A stretch of 64,000 bases of DNA from Fimbriimonadaceae bacterium (GCA_026129685.1 JAHCHO010000002.1:434001-498000), one strand, 5' to 3'. Positions 44,551 to 54,470 are shown, counted from the stretch's first letter. The notes: a model not told the origin generated them from the letters alone. Made by a program: numbers and translations.

Positions 44551-45126
44551 CCTTGGGACGGGCGAGAGCTCCCGGAGCCACCGATCAAACTCGGACGGTC
44601 TGCGAAACGCGAGAACGACAAACCCACCTGGGTCCGCCTGCCACCGGCGAATGCGCTCGCGCTTGCGGCCGAACGACCGGAAGTGCCACACGACGAGCGA
44701 ATCCCGTGAGCACAAGTTTCGGAAGGACTCGACGTTGCCGTTGCAGACTAACTCGCCCGTGATCGCTCGCGTCACCGTGCGCCAGATCACCCGAAACAGG
44801 GACAGGCTACGCGAATAGTCCAGGCCGACGATCAGTTCGGCCCGTTCGAGGGGTATGTCGAGCCATTTGCCGTAAGCGGAGTCCAGTATCCAGGCTTCCC
44901 CGGCGCAGATCTCGGCGATGCGCGCGCGCTGGACCTCGATCGGTACCTCGACCCAGCCCGGTTCCCAGGTGAGGGTGTCCACTTCGGTCCAGGGCAGCCC
45001 GGTGACCTCGGAGAGGCGACGAGCGGCGGTCGTCTTCCCGGACCCGGTGACCCCGTAGACGAGAACCCGCCGGTAGGGGAATCCGGTCGGCGTTCGCCGC
45101 GCGTCGGGCGAGGGATCCGCGTTCAT
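44539..45126 (-). CDS. P-loop kinase (AAA/adenylate-kinase-like topology modulation family)
   Basis: About 195 residues. Walker A is GVTGSGKTTAARR and WILDSAYG / ADPGGFVVLAFRRPSEF fit the FlaR/adenylate-kinase-like NMP-kinase group. Start ATG 45126 is chosen because TATGAT lies ten bases upstream; longer starts exist at 45138 and 45141. The last residues and the stop codon are encoded in the dispersed repeat, so the original C-terminus may have been replaced. Substrate unknown. Confidence 0.75.
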   Translation of the reverse strand: MNADPSPDARRTPTGFPYRRVLVYGVTGSGKTTAARRLSEVTGLPWTEVDTLTWEPGWVEVPIEVQRARIAEICAGEAWILDSAYGKWLDIPLERAELIVGLDYSRSLSLFRVIWRTVTRAITGELVCNGNVESFRNLCSRDSLVVWHFRSFGRKRERIRRWQADPGGFVVLAFRRPSEFDRWLRELSPVPRLSF

Positions 45127-45191
45127 GGCGATTCCCATCATACGGGGCAGAGAGCCGGGAAGGGGGCCGCCGGGTCATAATGGAGCCTCCC

Positions 45192-47066
45192 ATGACCGGA
45201 GACATTCTTCGCATCGTCGCGACCGACTGCGGGTCGACCACCACGAAGGCCATTTTGATCGAGCGGAACGAAGCGGGCGAGTACCGTTTGGTGGCGCGCG
45301 GCGAGGCCCCCACCACCGTCGAGAAGCCGTTCGAGGACGTCACCCTCGGGGTGCTGAACTCGATCACCGAACTCGAGGAGATCACGGAGGCGACGGTGCC
45401 GAAGGGTTACGCGGCGGGACGGCGCGCGCTCATCAAAGACGGCAAAGTCTGGAAGCTGCTGAAGGAGGGCGAGGTCGTGGACAGCCGGGGTGACAAACCG
45501 CTGGACGCCTCCGATCTCTACGTCTCGACGAGTTCGGCGGGGGGCGGTCTGCAGATGATGGTGGCGGGCCTAGTGAAGGCGATGAGCGCGGAATCGGCGG
45601 AACGGGCCGCGCTCGGTGCGGGGGCGATCCTTATGGACACCCTCGCCAAGGACGACGGACGCAAGGACTTTGAAAAGGTCAAGCGGTTGCGGCAGTTGCG
45701 GCCCGACATCATTTTGATGTCCGGCGGGACGGACGGCGGCCAGACGAAGCACCAGGTGGAGATGGCGGAGATCATTCGGTCCGCCGACCCCAAGCCCCGT
45801 TTCGGCGACATGAAGCTTCCGGTGATCTACGCGGGGAACAAGGACTGCCGCAACGAGGTGGACGAGACGCTCGGCGAATCCATCGAGCTTCGGGCGGTGG
45901 ACAACCTCCGTCCGACGCTGGAACGGGAGAACCTCCAACCCGCCCGCGACGAGATTCACGAGCTGTTCCTCGAGCACGTCATGCAACAGGCGCCCGGCTA
46001 CGGCAAGCTCCTCGAATGGACGAGCGAGGAGGTGATGGCGACGCCGAACGCGGTCGGCAAGCTCATGAAGTCGTACGCGGAACAGGAGGGCCTGAACATC
46101 CTGGGAGTGGACATCGGGGGCGCGACGACCGACGTGTTCTCGGTCGTGATGAAGTACGACGCGGACGGCAACCAGCTGGAGCGCATCTTCAACCGGACCG
46201 TTTCCGCCAACCTGGGCCTCAGCTATTCGATCTGCAACGTGCTCAAGGAAACCGGGATCGAGAACATCGCGCGGTGGCTGCCGTTCACGATCGATCCGGC
46301 GGAGGTCAAGAACCGGCTGCGGAACAAGATGATCCGGCCGACGACCATCCCGCACTCCTACGAGGACCTGCTGATCGAGCAGGCGGTGGCGCGGGAAGCG
46401 CTGCGGCTCGCGTTCGACCACCACAAGTCGTTGGCGCGCGGGTTGACGGGCGTGCAACAGCAGATGGACATCGGCAAGATGTTCGAGGGCCAGAAGGTGG
46501 GCGAAACGCTCATCAAGATGATGGAACTCGACATGATCATCGGGTCGGGCGGCGTGCTCAGCCACGCGCCTCGGCGCGCCCAGTCGGCGCTGATGATGAT
46601 GGACGCCTACCAGCCGGAGGGCGTGACGATGCTGACGGTGGACTCGATTTTCATGATGCCGCACCTTGGCGTTTTGTCGGAGCACCATTACGAGGCAGCG
46701 AAACAGGTGTTCGAGTACGACTGCATCGTGCGTTGCGGCCACTGCATCGCGCCGGTGGGGACGGCGAAACTCGGCGAGCCGTGCGTGACGGTGACGGCGG
46801 GCGGAGCGACCCATGCGGTGGCTTTCGGGGACATCAAGGTGATCCCGCTCGGGCGAAACGAGTTTGTGGAGGCGAACATCGAGCCGGCGAAGGGCTTCGA
46901 CGTCGGGGCGGGCAAGGGCAAGCCCCGGAAAATGAAGCTGGAGGGCGGCACGGTGGGCGTGATCATCGACGCGCGGGGCCGCCCGTTCACGGTGGACCTC
47001 AACGCGCCGGGTCGGGTCGAGGCGATGCGGAAGTACCTGGCGGCGTTCGGGTTGCCTTTGCCGTAG
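45192..47066 (+). CDS. MutL-like glutamate mutase reactivase (ASKHA ATPase)
   Basis: 624 residues of the MutL/GlmL family that sits with adenosylcobalamin-dependent glutamate mutase. ASKHA signatures are VATDCGSTTTKAILIE near the start, LGVDIGGATTDVFSV in the middle, and a final IGSGGVLSHAP region. A Cys pair occurs in CIVRCGHCIAPVG. In described operons it lies with the mutase subunits (GlmS/GlmE); none are seen here, so its partner is elsewhere or its role differs. CATAAT ends ten bases before the ATG. Confidence 0.85.
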   Translation: MTGDILRIVATDCGSTTTKAILIERNEAGEYRLVARGEAPTTVEKPFEDVTLGVLNSITELEEITEATVPKGYAAGRRALIKDGKVWKLLKEGEVVDSRGDKPLDASDLYVSTSSAGGGLQMMVAGLVKAMSAESAERAALGAGAILMDTLAKDDGRKDFEKVKRLRQLRPDIILMSGGTDGGQTKHQVEMAEIIRSADPKPRFGDMKLPVIYAGNKDCRNEVDETLGESIELRAVDNLRPTLERENLQPARDEIHELFLEHVMQQAPGYGKLLEWTSEEVMATPNAVGKLMKSYAEQEGLNILGVDIGGATTDVFSVVMKYDADGNQLERIFNRTVSANLGLSYSICNVLKETGIENIARWLPFTIDPAEVKNRLRNKMIRPTTIPHSYEDLLIEQAVAREALRLAFDHHKSLARGLTGVQQQMDIGKMFEGQKVGETLIKMMELDMIIGSGGVLSHAPRRAQSALMMMDAYQPEGVTMLTVDSIFMMPHLGVLSEHHYEAAKQVFEYDCIVRCGHCIAPVGTAKLGEPCVTVTAGGATHAVAFGDIKVIPLGRNEFVEANIEPAKGFDVGAGKGKPRKMKLEGGTVGVIIDARGRPFTVDLNAPGRVEAMRKYLAAFGLPLP

Positions 47067-47080
47067 GTCGCCTTTCTCAA

Positions 47081-47134
47081 AAGCCCCGTCATTGGCCTTC
47101 GGGCCGGGCGGGAGGGGGCGCGGGGCTTCATAAT
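47081..47134 (+). promoter_or_regulatory. Hairpin and -10 box ahead of pepF
   Basis: GGCC-TTCG-GGCC (47094-47105) sits inside an outer stem AAGCCCC / GGGGCTT (47081-47128). CATAAT at 47129-47134 lies seven bases before the ATG at 47142. The hairpin may end mutL transcription, while the -10 starts a leaderless pepF message. Confidence 0.45.
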
Positions 47135-47141
47135 CGGCCCC

Positions 47142-48953
47142 ATGTCCTCCGCCACCACCTTGCCGAAAACCGACGTCCGATGGGACCTGTCCGCCCTTTT
47201 CTCGGGCATGGACGACCCGAAGATCGAGGCGACCTGGTCCGACGCCAAAGCCCGGGCGCAAGCGTTCGCCGAGCAATTCCGGAGCCGGATCGCGGGCGGC
47301 GACCTTGACCCCGACACGCTGTTCGCGGCGATTACGGAGTACGAAGCGATCCTGCAGGAGAGCCACAAGCCGGCGGGCTACGCCAACCTCGTTTTCGCGA
47401 CCGACTCGGACAACCCGGCGGTCGGGGCGTTCCTGCAGAAGCAGATGGAGAACGGGACGGAGTTGCGGGTCCTGTTGATGTTCTTCGAACTCGAACTCCA
47501 GAAGACGCCGGCCACGACGATCGAACGTTGCCTGGCCGACCCGCGGCTCGCCCCCTATCGCCACTACGTCGAGAACGTGCGGGTCTACACTCCCTACACC
47601 TTGAGCGAACCGGAGGAGGTGATCCTCGAAGAGACGTCCAACACCGGGCGAAGGGCTTGGGTCCGGTTGTTCGAGGAACTGACGGGCAACCACGTTTTCC
47701 GCACCCGGAATCCGGCGACGGGGGAGACGGAGAACAAGACCCAGCAGGAAGTGCTCTCGATGCTGCGGGACGCGAACCGCTCGGTTCGGCAAGCAGCGGC
47801 CGACGCGCTGAGCGAGGGGCTGGCCGAGTTGGAGAAGGTGATCGTGTTCACCTACAACACGGTGCTGCAGGATCAGTCGGTCGGCGATCGTTTGCGCAAG
47901 CACGACTATCCGGAACACTCCCGCCACCTGGCGAACGAACTGGACAAGGCGACGGTGGACCTGGTGGTTTCGATGTGCGGCGCGAACCACGATCTGGTGG
48001 CGCGGTATTACCGGGTGAAGCGAGAGATCCTGGGTCTGCCGGAGCTGACCCACGTGGACCGCTACGCTCCGCTCTTCGAGGCGGAGGGCGAGATCGGGTT
48101 CGAGGCCGCGCGGGAAATCGTTCTGCAGGCGTTCGGCGAGTTCAGCGCCGAGTTGCGCGCCCGCGCGTCCGACTTCTTCGAGAACAACTGGATCGACGCC
48201 GCGCCGAAGACGGGCAAATTGGGAGGCGCGTTCTGCAGCTACAACACCCCTGACACTCACCCGGTCGTGTTCCTGACCTACCTGAACAAGATGCAGGACG
48301 TGGGCACCCTGGCACACGAGTTGGGGCACGGGGTCCACGGATCGCTTTCTCGGGCGCAGAGCCTGCTGAACTTCCACGGCTCGCTTCCCTTGGCCGAACT
48401 GGCGAGCATTTTCGGGGAGATGCTGGTGTTCGAGAAGCTGGTCGCGCAGGCTTCCGCCAAAGACAAGTTGGCGCTGTACGCGGAGAAGATCGAGGGGATG
48501 TTCGCGTCGGTGTTTCGGCAGGCTTCGATGTTTCGGTTCGAGCAGCGTTGCCACGAGGCCCGGCGGTCCGAGGGGGAACTGACCGCAGAACGGTTCGGCG
48601 CGATCTGGCAGGAGGAACTCCAGGCGATGTTCGGCGACAGCGTGACCCTGGGCGACCAGCACCGGCGTTGGTGGAGCTACGTGGGGCACTTCTTCTTCGC
48701 GCCGTTCTACGTGTACGCCTACGCCTTCGGGGAGCTGCTGACCCTGTCGCTCTACCAGAAGGCGAAGGCGGAGGGGCCGGCGTTCGAGGCGACGTACGTC
48801 GAGTTGCTTCGGCTGGGGGGCTCCAAGACGCCGAAGGAACTGATGGCGGGGGTAGGGGTGGACCTGGCCTCGCGCGATTTCTGGCAAGGCGGGTTCGACG
48901 CGATGGAGCGCCTTATCGCCGAGTTCGAGGCGCTTTGGGCGGCCCACGCCTGA
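47142..48953 (+). CDS. pepF: Oligoendopeptidase F (M3 family metallopeptidase)
   Basis: 603 residues of the PepF/M3B family. Zinc site HELGHGVHGSLSRAQ (HExxH) with a downstream Glu in ELASIFGEMLVFE, and YNTPDTHPVVFLTYLNKM before it. It degrades cytoplasmic peptides of moderate length. No signal peptide. The start is supported by CATAAT seven bases upstream. Confidence 0.95.
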   Translation: MSSATTLPKTDVRWDLSALFSGMDDPKIEATWSDAKARAQAFAEQFRSRIAGGDLDPDTLFAAITEYEAILQESHKPAGYANLVFATDSDNPAVGAFLQKQMENGTELRVLLMFFELELQKTPATTIERCLADPRLAPYRHYVENVRVYTPYTLSEPEEVILEETSNTGRRAWVRLFEELTGNHVFRTRNPATGETENKTQQEVLSMLRDANRSVRQAAADALSEGLAELEKVIVFTYNTVLQDQSVGDRLRKHDYPEHSRHLANELDKATVDLVVSMCGANHDLVARYYRVKREILGLPELTHVDRYAPLFEAEGEIGFEAAREIVLQAFGEFSAELRARASDFFENNWIDAAPKTGKLGGAFCSYNTPDTHPVVFLTYLNKMQDVGTLAHELGHGVHGSLSRAQSLLNFHGSLPLAELASIFGEMLVFEKLVAQASAKDKLALYAEKIEGMFASVFRQASMFRFEQRCHEARRSEGELTAERFGAIWQEELQAMFGDSVTLGDQHRRWWSYVGHFFFAPFYVYAYAFGELLTLSLYQKAKAEGPAFEATYVELLRLGGSKTPKELMAGVGVDLASRDFWQGGFDAMERLIAEFEALWAAHA

Positions 48954-48990
48954 GGCGGGCGTTGTCCTCGCGGCGTTCGAGATCGACCCT

Positions 48991-50475
48991 TTACTCGCCT
49001 TCGCTTCCGGAGTGGGGGGCGGAGTAGTTCGGCGGCTCCTTGGTGATCCAGACGTCGTGGGGGTGGCTCTCGCGGAGGCTGGCGGAGGTGATGCGCATGA
49101 ACTCGGCGCGATCACGGAGTTCGGCAAGGCTGCCGGCCCCGACGTAACCCATGCCGCTCCGGAGGCCGCCGACGATTTGGGCGACGGTGTCGGAGAGGGC
49201 ACCCTTGAACGGGACGCGGCCCTCGACGCCTTCGGGCACGATCACGCCGGTGTCCTTGATCTGGAAGTAGCGGTCCGACGAGCCCTGCTTCATGGCGGCG
49301 ACGGAGCCCATGCCCCGGTAGACCTTGTAGGCCCGATTGCGGTAGATCTCGATCTCTCCGGGGCTTTCCTCGCAGCCGGCGAACATATTGCCCATCATCA
49401 CGCTGCTCGCCCCGGCGGCCAGGCACTTGACGATGTCTCCGCTCATGCGGACGCCGCCGTCGGCAATGGTGGGGATGCCGAGGCCGGCGGCCTCTTGGCA
49501 GCAGTCGTACACGGCGGTGAACTGGGGAACGCCGATTCCGGCGACGACGCGGGTGGTGCAGATTGAGCCGGCACCGATCCCGACGCGCAGAGCGTCCGCC
49601 CCGAGGGCATGGAGGTCGCGGACGGCCTCGCGGGTGGCAACGTTGCCGGCGACCACGCGAAGATCGGGCAACCTGTGCTTGAGCATCTTGACGCAGTTCA
49701 TCACGCCCGCACTATGGCCGTGGGCGGCGTCGATCACGACGAAGTCGACCCCGGCTTCGGCGAGCGCTTTGGCGCGCTCGTACGGTTCGCGGAGGCTCCC
49801 GATGGCGGCGCCCACGACGAGTCGGCCCTTGCCGTCCTTGGTGGCGTCGGGGTGGCGCTTGACCTTAAGGATGTCCTTGATCGTGATGAGGCCCATCAGA
49901 TGGCCCTTGTCGTCCACGATGGGGAGTTTCTCGATGCGGTGTTCGGCGAGGATGGACTCCGCCTCCTGGAGGGAGGTTCCGACGGCGGCGGTGATGAGGT
50001 TCGACTTGGTCATCCGGTCGTCGATGGACTTGGCGAAGTCGGTCTCGAAGCGGATGTCGCGGTTGGTGAGGATGCCGACCAGCCGGTTGTCCTCGTCCAC
50101 GATCGGGACGCCGCTGATGTGGAAGTGATCCATCAGGTTGACGGCGTCCTGGATCGTCTTCTCGCGGGTGAGTTTGATGGGGTTCGTGATGACGCCGTGC
50201 TCGGAGCGTTTGACCCGATCCACCATTTCGGCCTGCAGGTCGATCGGCATGTTGCGGTGGAGCACGCCGACGCCGCCTTCCCGGGCGAGGGCGATGGCGA
50301 GGCGGGCCTCCGTCACGGTGTCCATGGGAGCGGACACGATGGGAATATTCAGGCGGATGCCGGGGAGGAGTTCGGTGCCGGTATCGACTTCCGAAGGGAG
50401 CACTTCGGTTTTACGGGGCACGAGGAGAACGTCGTCGAAACTGAGTCCTTCACGAAAAGTGGGCAAATAGGTCAC
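48991..50475 (-). CDS. guaB: Inosine-5'-monophosphate dehydrogenase
   Basis: 494 residues. [12 protein letters not shown] at the N-terminus, two CBS repeats ([40 protein letters not shown]), then the catalytic flap [15 protein letters not shown] with the active-site Cys, and [16 protein letters not shown]. It converts IMP to XMP, the committed step to GMP. GTG start at 50475 because the family begins [19 protein letters not shown] ends 15 bases before it. Confidence 0.96.
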   Translation of the reverse strand: MTYLPTFREGLSFDDVLLVPRKTEVLPSEVDTGTELLPGIRLNIPIVSAPMDTVTEARLAIALAREGGVGVLHRNMPIDLQAEMVDRVKRSEHGVITNPIKLTREKTIQDAVNLMDHFHISGVPIVDEDNRLVGILTNRDIRFETDFAKSIDDRMTKSNLITAAVGTSLQEAESILAEHRIEKLPIVDDKGHLMGLITIKDILKVKRHPDATKDGKGRLVVGAAIGSLREPYERAKALAEAGVDFVVIDAAHGHSAGVMNCVKMLKHRLPDLRVVAGNVATREAVRDLHALGADALRVGIGAGSICTTRVVAGIGVPQFTAVYDCCQEAAGLGIPTIADGGVRMSGDIVKCLAAGASSVMMGNMFAGCEESPGEIEIYRNRAYKVYRGMGSVAAMKQGSSDRYFQIKDTGVIVPEGVEGRVPFKGALSDTVAQIVGGLRSGMGYVGAGSLAELRDRAEFMRITSASLRESHPHDVWITKEPPNYSAPHSGSEGE

Positions 50476-50546
50476 CTGGCTTTTCGGTTCATTATGGCGG
50501 GCGGCGTCAAGGAGGTCGCGGCTTGGTTTCCTTCCTTCACGTGACC

Positions 50547-51350
50547 TTAGTCCCAACGCCGGGGCGAAATGGTCCGCTTGGAGGGTTCGAGCGGGCCCAG
50601 GGCGGGGATGGTTTCGCGGCGCATCCGGTCGTAGGCATGGGCGGCGAGGGGCGCGAGGTTGGCGACGTCCTCACGGTTGTAGTCGAGAAGGAGGTCGAGA
50701 GCGCGGTCGTCGCGACGGTACTCGTAGCGCCGCCAGAGTTTGACGGCGTCCCACCCGGTGAGGCCGACGGTCTGGGGGCTGCGGCGGATTCCCAACGACT
50801 GCTCGATGCGCTTCAGACCACCGCGCAGTCCGACGCGGCGCAACAGCGGACAGAGGTCAATGTGGATCTGGTCGAAACGGAGGTCGAGTTGGCGCTCGAT
50901 GAGGGGCAGGTCGAACTGGGTGCCGTAGAAGGTGACGATCACCGAGTACCGGCTGATGGCGTCGCGGAAGTTGCCCAGGTTGTCCCCGGCGACGAACGGA
51001 TGGTAGCCTTCGACGTCCCACAGGCCGATGACGGTGATCCAGTTGTCGTCCACGCGCCCGCCGGTGGTCTCGATGTCGAGGTAGGCGGTGGCGTTCGGGA
51101 AGCAGGGCCAGACGCGCCAGACGTCGGTGGGCTTGAGCCGGTCCTGGAAGTACTGGTGCTCGCCGTTTTCGAGGCAGGCGCGCGACCGGGTCAGTTCGTC
51201 GGCGAGTCGGCGGCGCGAAAGGCGTTTGGACGCGAGGTAGCGGTCGGGTTCGGCGAGGAGGTGTTCCCAGGTAAGGCAACCCTGTTCCCACAGCGTTCGC
51301 TCCAGCCTTGGGCCGATGCCGGAAAGATGGACGAACGTGTGCTCGAGCAA
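50547..51350 (-). CDS. YprB-type RNase H-fold exonuclease-like protein
   Basis: 267 residues. An N-terminal helix-hairpin-helix-like region (FVHLSGIGPRLERTLWEQG) precedes an RNase H-like exonuclease core: YLDIETTGGRVDDNWITVIG (Asp-Glu catalytic pair), VIVTFYGTQFDLPLIER, and LLLDYNREDVANLAPL (late Asp). It probably degrades or trims nucleic acid. The TTG start at 51350 follows three bases after the stop of a secreted protein gene, on the same strand. Confidence 0.8.
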   Translation of the reverse strand: MLEHTFVHLSGIGPRLERTLWEQGCLTWEHLLAEPDRYLASKRLSRRRLADELTRSRACLENGEHQYFQDRLKPTDVWRVWPCFPNATAYLDIETTGGRVDDNWITVIGLWDVEGYHPFVAGDNLGNFRDAISRYSVIVTFYGTQFDLPLIERQLDLRFDQIHIDLCPLLRRVGLRGGLKRIEQSLGIRRSPQTVGLTGWDAVKLWRRYEYRRDDRALDLLLDYNREDVANLAPLAAHAYDRMRRETIPALGPLEPSKRTISPRRWD

Positions 51351-51353
51351 CCC

Positions 51354-51962
51354 CTAACCGCCGCCGGCTCCGCCTCGCTCTCGGGGAGCGGCCTGTGGGC
51401 CGCGGGTCATCTGCGGGTTGGTGACGGTGGTGGACTGGGCGTACCAGTAGAACTTCTTGGCGGGGTCCTCGTACCAGTACTCGCCAATGTTCTGGTCACG
51501 GTCGAACTCGCCGACGATGCGGATGAGGCCTTGGCCGTACCACCGGAAGAGGGTGAGGTCGCTGCCGAACCACTGGACCGCGCGCCACGTTCCCTCGAGG
51601 ATCATGCGCCCCTTGCCGTGGAACGCCTGGCGCCCGTACTTTTCGTACTCCTTTTTGATGTTGCCGATAATCTGGATCGGCGCTCCCTTGTAGTCGTTGA
51701 CCATCACCGTGCCGGCGAAATCGAACACGAGCTGGCCTTCCCCGGGGATGTTGACGCGGGTGTTGGGGTCGGTGACGCTCAGAAGCTTGAAGCTACCGAG
51801 GTTGGCCTTCATGTTGAGGGTGCCGTAAGGCTTCTGGCTGACGCGCCGGAGCGGCGGCAAGGGACCGTAGCCGGTGGCGACGGGCGGCGTCTGGGCGACG
51901 ACCACGGAGCCGCCCATGGCGAGGGAGGCGACGACGGCAAAGACGAGATTGCGCACAAACAT
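51354..51962 (-). CDS. Secreted protein of unknown function
   Basis: 202 residues with a signal peptide (NLVFAVVASLAMGGSVVVAQ). A beta-rich mature part (LNMKANLGSFKLLSV, GQLVFDFAGTVMVND) and an aromatic stretch (WFGSDLTLFRWYGQGLIRIVGEF is typical, shown in part) end in a Gly/Arg-rich tail. No family recognised. It could be a periplasmic or surface protein. TACAAT occurs 21 bases before the ATG. It is divergent from the ECF sigma gene. Confidence 0.6.
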   Translation of the reverse strand: MFVRNLVFAVVASLAMGGSVVVAQTPPVATGYGPLPPLRRVSQKPYGTLNMKANLGSFKLLSVTDPNTRVNIPGEGQLVFDFAGTVMVNDYKGAPIQIIGNIKKEYEKYGRQAFHGKGRMILEGTWRAVQWFGSDLTLFRWYGQGLIRIVGEFDRDQNIGEYWYEDPAKKFYWYAQSTTVTNPQMTRGPQAAPRERGGAGGG

Positions 51963-52075
51963 AGGCCCGATCCGGCAGGTGGGATTGTACCGGACCCGTT
52001 CAACGCCGGTTTGACGCCGGCGGTTCCGTAGGGTCGGTGCGCCACGTCGCTCGTCCCCTTCGGCTTCCCCGCGGA

Positions 52076-52081
52076 TACACT
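52076..52081 (+). promoter_or_regulatory. -10 box of sigma factor gene
   Basis: TACACT with seven bases to the ATG at 52089; fits the leaderless pattern seen elsewhere in the window. Confidence 0.5.
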
Positions 52082-52088
52082 CGGCGAG

Positions 52089-52604
52089 ATGGATTTCGAG
52101 CGGCTCGCCAATCGGCACAAGGACGCGGTGTACCGTCAAATGGTGCGCGTCTGCGGAAACCGGGACGACGCCGAGGACGTGCTGGTGGACGCTTTGCTGA
52201 GCGCGTACCAAGCGCTCGACACCCTTCGGGACGAAGCGGCTTTCCGAGGTTGGCTCGCCCGGATCGCCACCCGAATCTGCGGCCGGATGCGGCACCGGAG
52301 CGAGTTGCGGCCGCTCGTCGAGTGGTCGGCGCTCGAGGCTCAGGGATGGGAGAGCGCCGACCCGGCGCCCGCTCCGGACGCCGAGGCGATCATGCGGCAC
52401 ATGCAACGGTGCGTGTCGGGCGCGGTCGAGTTTCTGCCGGCGATCTACCGCGAGGTCTACGTCATGCGCGAACTGGAGACACGGCCCGCCGAAGAGGTCG
52501 CGGAGGCGCTCGGACTGACGGTCTCGGCGGTCAAGTCACGCTTGCACCGGGCACGGCACCTGGTTCGCGGGTACTTCGACGAAAACGCCTGCTCGGCGGA
52601 CTGA
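52089..52604 (+). CDS. ECF-type RNA polymerase sigma factor
   Basis: 171 residues. Region 2 is FERLANRHKDAVYRQMVRVC to DAEDVLVDALLSAY, and region 4 is SAVKSRLHRARHLV with the helix-turn-helix. No anti-sigma factor is adjacent, unlike many ECF loci. It may direct the nearby secreted gene, which lies divergently, but no shared promoter motif can be named. Confidence 0.92.
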   Translation: MDFERLANRHKDAVYRQMVRVCGNRDDAEDVLVDALLSAYQALDTLRDEAAFRGWLARIATRICGRMRHRSELRPLVEWSALEAQGWESADPAPAPDAEAIMRHMQRCVSGAVEFLPAIYREVYVMRELETRPAEEVAEALGLTVSAVKSRLHRARHLVRGYFDENACSAD

Positions 52605-52608
52605 GCGC

Positions 52609-53409
52609 TTACGCCTTGTCGCGCTTGACGCACGCGTAGGCGTTGTGGGCGTGGATGGACTCGTGGTTTTCGACCTCGATCTCGTAGGACACGATGCGCT
52701 CGTCTCCGTCGAGCGCGATCGCCACTTCGCGAACCATGTCCTCGACGAAGCGGGGGTTGTCGTAGGCCCGCTCCGTCACCCACTTCTCGTCCGGGCGCTT
52801 GAGCACGGGATAGAGGCCGCACGAGGCGGACGCCTCCACCATTTCGATCAGTTCTTCGAGCCAGACGTGGTCCTTGGTCCGCACCTGGACGGTGACGTAG
52901 CCCCGTTGGTTATGGGCTCCCCGTTCGCTGATCTCCTTGGAGCACGGGCACAGGGTGGTCACGGGCACCACGACCTCCATGACCATGTCGTACGACCCGT
53001 TGGCCTCGGCGATAAACCGGCAGTCGTAGGGCATCATGCCGGCCTTGCCGGTGACGGGGGCGGCCTTCTTCATGAAGAAGGGGAAGGCGACCTCGAGGTG
53101 CGCGCTCTCCGCGTCGAGTCGCTCCTTCAGCGCGGTCAGGATTTTGGGGATTCCGTGAACGCTGACCTCCTTCTGGTGCTCGCTGAGCACCTCGAGGAAG
53201 CGGCTCATATGGGTGCCCTTGAAGTGATGGGGGAGGTTGACGGTCAGGGTGAAATCGCCGATCGTGTGCTGGCGCTCGTCGGCTCGGTCCAAGACCGCGA
53301 TGGGGAACTTGACGCCCCGGACGCCGACCTTGTCGATCGCGATGTTGCGGGTGTCACGGGTGTTCTGGATATCGACCAGGGGTTGGCCAGGGGAGTTCTT
53401 CTCGGGCAT
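52609..53409 (-). CDS. folE2: GTP cyclohydrolase I type B
   Basis: 266 residues of the FolE2 (GCYH-IB, COG1469) family. Features: VPVTTLCPCSKEISERGAHNQRG (Cys and His of the metal site), FPFFMKKAAPVTGKAG, and YEIEVENHESIHAHNAYA. It makes dihydroneopterin triphosphate from GTP for folate or queuosine. FolE2 uses various metals and can function when zinc is scarce. Four bases separate its stop from the sigma gene's stop (convergent). Confidence 0.95.
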   Translation of the reverse strand: MPEKNSPGQPLVDIQNTRDTRNIAIDKVGVRGVKFPIAVLDRADERQHTIGDFTLTVNLPHHFKGTHMSRFLEVLSEHQKEVSVHGIPKILTALKERLDAESAHLEVAFPFFMKKAAPVTGKAGMMPYDCRFIAEANGSYDMVMEVVVPVTTLCPCSKEISERGAHNQRGYVTVQVRTKDHVWLEELIEMVEASASCGLYPVLKRPDEKWVTERAYDNPRFVEDMVREVAIALDGDERIVSYEIEVENHESIHAHNAYACVKRDKA

Positions 53410-53510
53410 CGGTTCAGCCTCGTCGGTTTCACCGGATGGTGGCGACCGACACCACCAATCTACGCGACGCTTGCCCGAAGTGCGTCACCCAAGGCGGCAA
53501 AGCGACCGGA

Positions 53511-54329
53511 TCAGAGTTCTTTCTCGTGGCTCTGCATCCGCTTTTCGAGTTCGGCCAGTTGCCGGTCGATGTCGGAGACGCTGGCTTCGATGGCGGGCTG
53601 ATTCGCGGCGACGCCCTCGCCGACGGACACGGTCTGGACGGCCACGGGCTCGACCTCGGCCGTTTTGGGACGCATGCCAAGTTTCTCCTCCAGTTTCTGA
53701 AGTTCTTCCTCGGCCTGGTAGTCCATGGCCTGATCCTGCATCTGCATGATCTTGCCCTGGATGCTGTCCGCCTGCATCTCTTGGCGGGCGAGGGCCTCGC
53801 TCTGGGCGTCCTTGATACGCTCGGCAGCGGCGTTGAAGGAATCCAGTTGGTTCTCGAAGGTGAGTCCCTCGAGCGCCTTGGCGATGGAGTTCTGGATTTG
53901 CGCCTGCTTCCACTGCGCCTTCATGGCGAGGGCCTCGGCGGTCTTCTTGCGGACCTCCTCCTCCTGCCGCTTGATGGCGATCTTCACGGCTTCGACGGTC
54001 TGGAGGGCTTGGGTCAGCGAGGCGCGCAACGTCTCGAGGACGGCGTCGTTGTTGGTCTTCTCCCGCATGAACTGGCGCGCCAGATCGCGGTTGCCTTGCT
54101 TCAGGGCCATCGCCGCCTGAGATTCGAGTTGGGCGGATTTCTTCTCCGCCTCGTTCAGCATCTGCTGGAGGCGGTTCTTCTGCGTGATCGCCTGAACCGC
54201 GCGCTCGCGATTTTGGATCAGGCTTTCCTGCATGTCTCGCTTGGCCTGGTCCAGCATCATGTCGGGGTCCTCCAATCGGTTCATCATCCGATTGAAGACC
54301 GCCTTAAGCCAGTTGAAGAAACGGTTCAT
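53511..54329 (-). CDS. pspA: PspA/IM30 family membrane-stress protein
   Basis: 272 residues. Begins FNWLKAVFNRMMNRLEDPDMML and then is almost wholly coiled coil (QAITQKNRLQQMLNEAEKK, LARQEMQADSIQGKIMQMQ), as in PspA/Vipp1. A Val/Glu/Pro-rich linker precedes a short helix at the end. ESCRT-III-like scaffolds of this family stabilise the inner membrane. No pspF or sigma-54 box is seen; TATAAT lies about 40 bases upstream. Confidence 0.9.
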   Translation of the reverse strand: MNRFFNWLKAVFNRMMNRLEDPDMMLDQAKRDMQESLIQNRERAVQAITQKNRLQQMLNEAEKKSAQLESQAAMALKQGNRDLARQFMREKTNNDAVLETLRASLTQALQTVEAVKIAIKRQEEEVRKKTAEALAMKAQWKQAQIQNSIAKALEGLTFENQLDSFNAAAERIKDAQSEALARQEMQADSIQGKIMQMQDQAMDYQAEEELQKLEEKLGMRPKTAEVEPVAVQTVSVGEGVAANQPAIEASVSDIDRQLAELEKRMQSHEKEL

Positions 54330-54370
54330 GGGTATTGCCGCAGCACCCGGACGCGCGCCCGGGCGGGCTT

Positions 54371-54376
54371 ATTATA
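54371..54376 (-). promoter_or_regulatory. -10 box upstream of pspA
   Basis: A perfect TATAAT on the minus strand, about 42 bases before the ATG, implies a 35-base leader. No -35 of good quality is seen. Confidence 0.5.
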
Positions 54377-54456
54377 CACAGGCGTCCCGGAAGGTCGCCC
54401 AATTCGGGTCCATGGTACGGGGTACGGGCGCGGGGTTAGGGCCGAGCATGCCCGGC

Positions 54457-54462
54457 TAGAAT
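54457..54462 (+). promoter_or_regulatory. -10 box of Kef-type antiporter gene
   Basis: TAGAAT with eight bases to the GTG start at 54471. Confidence 0.5.
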
Positions 54463-54470
54463 GAAAGCGA

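Noticed and set aside
45570-49202. A 1210-codon minus-strand frame covering mutL and pepF
   Set aside because: Arg/His/Val-rich shadow of two well-supported plus-strand genes.
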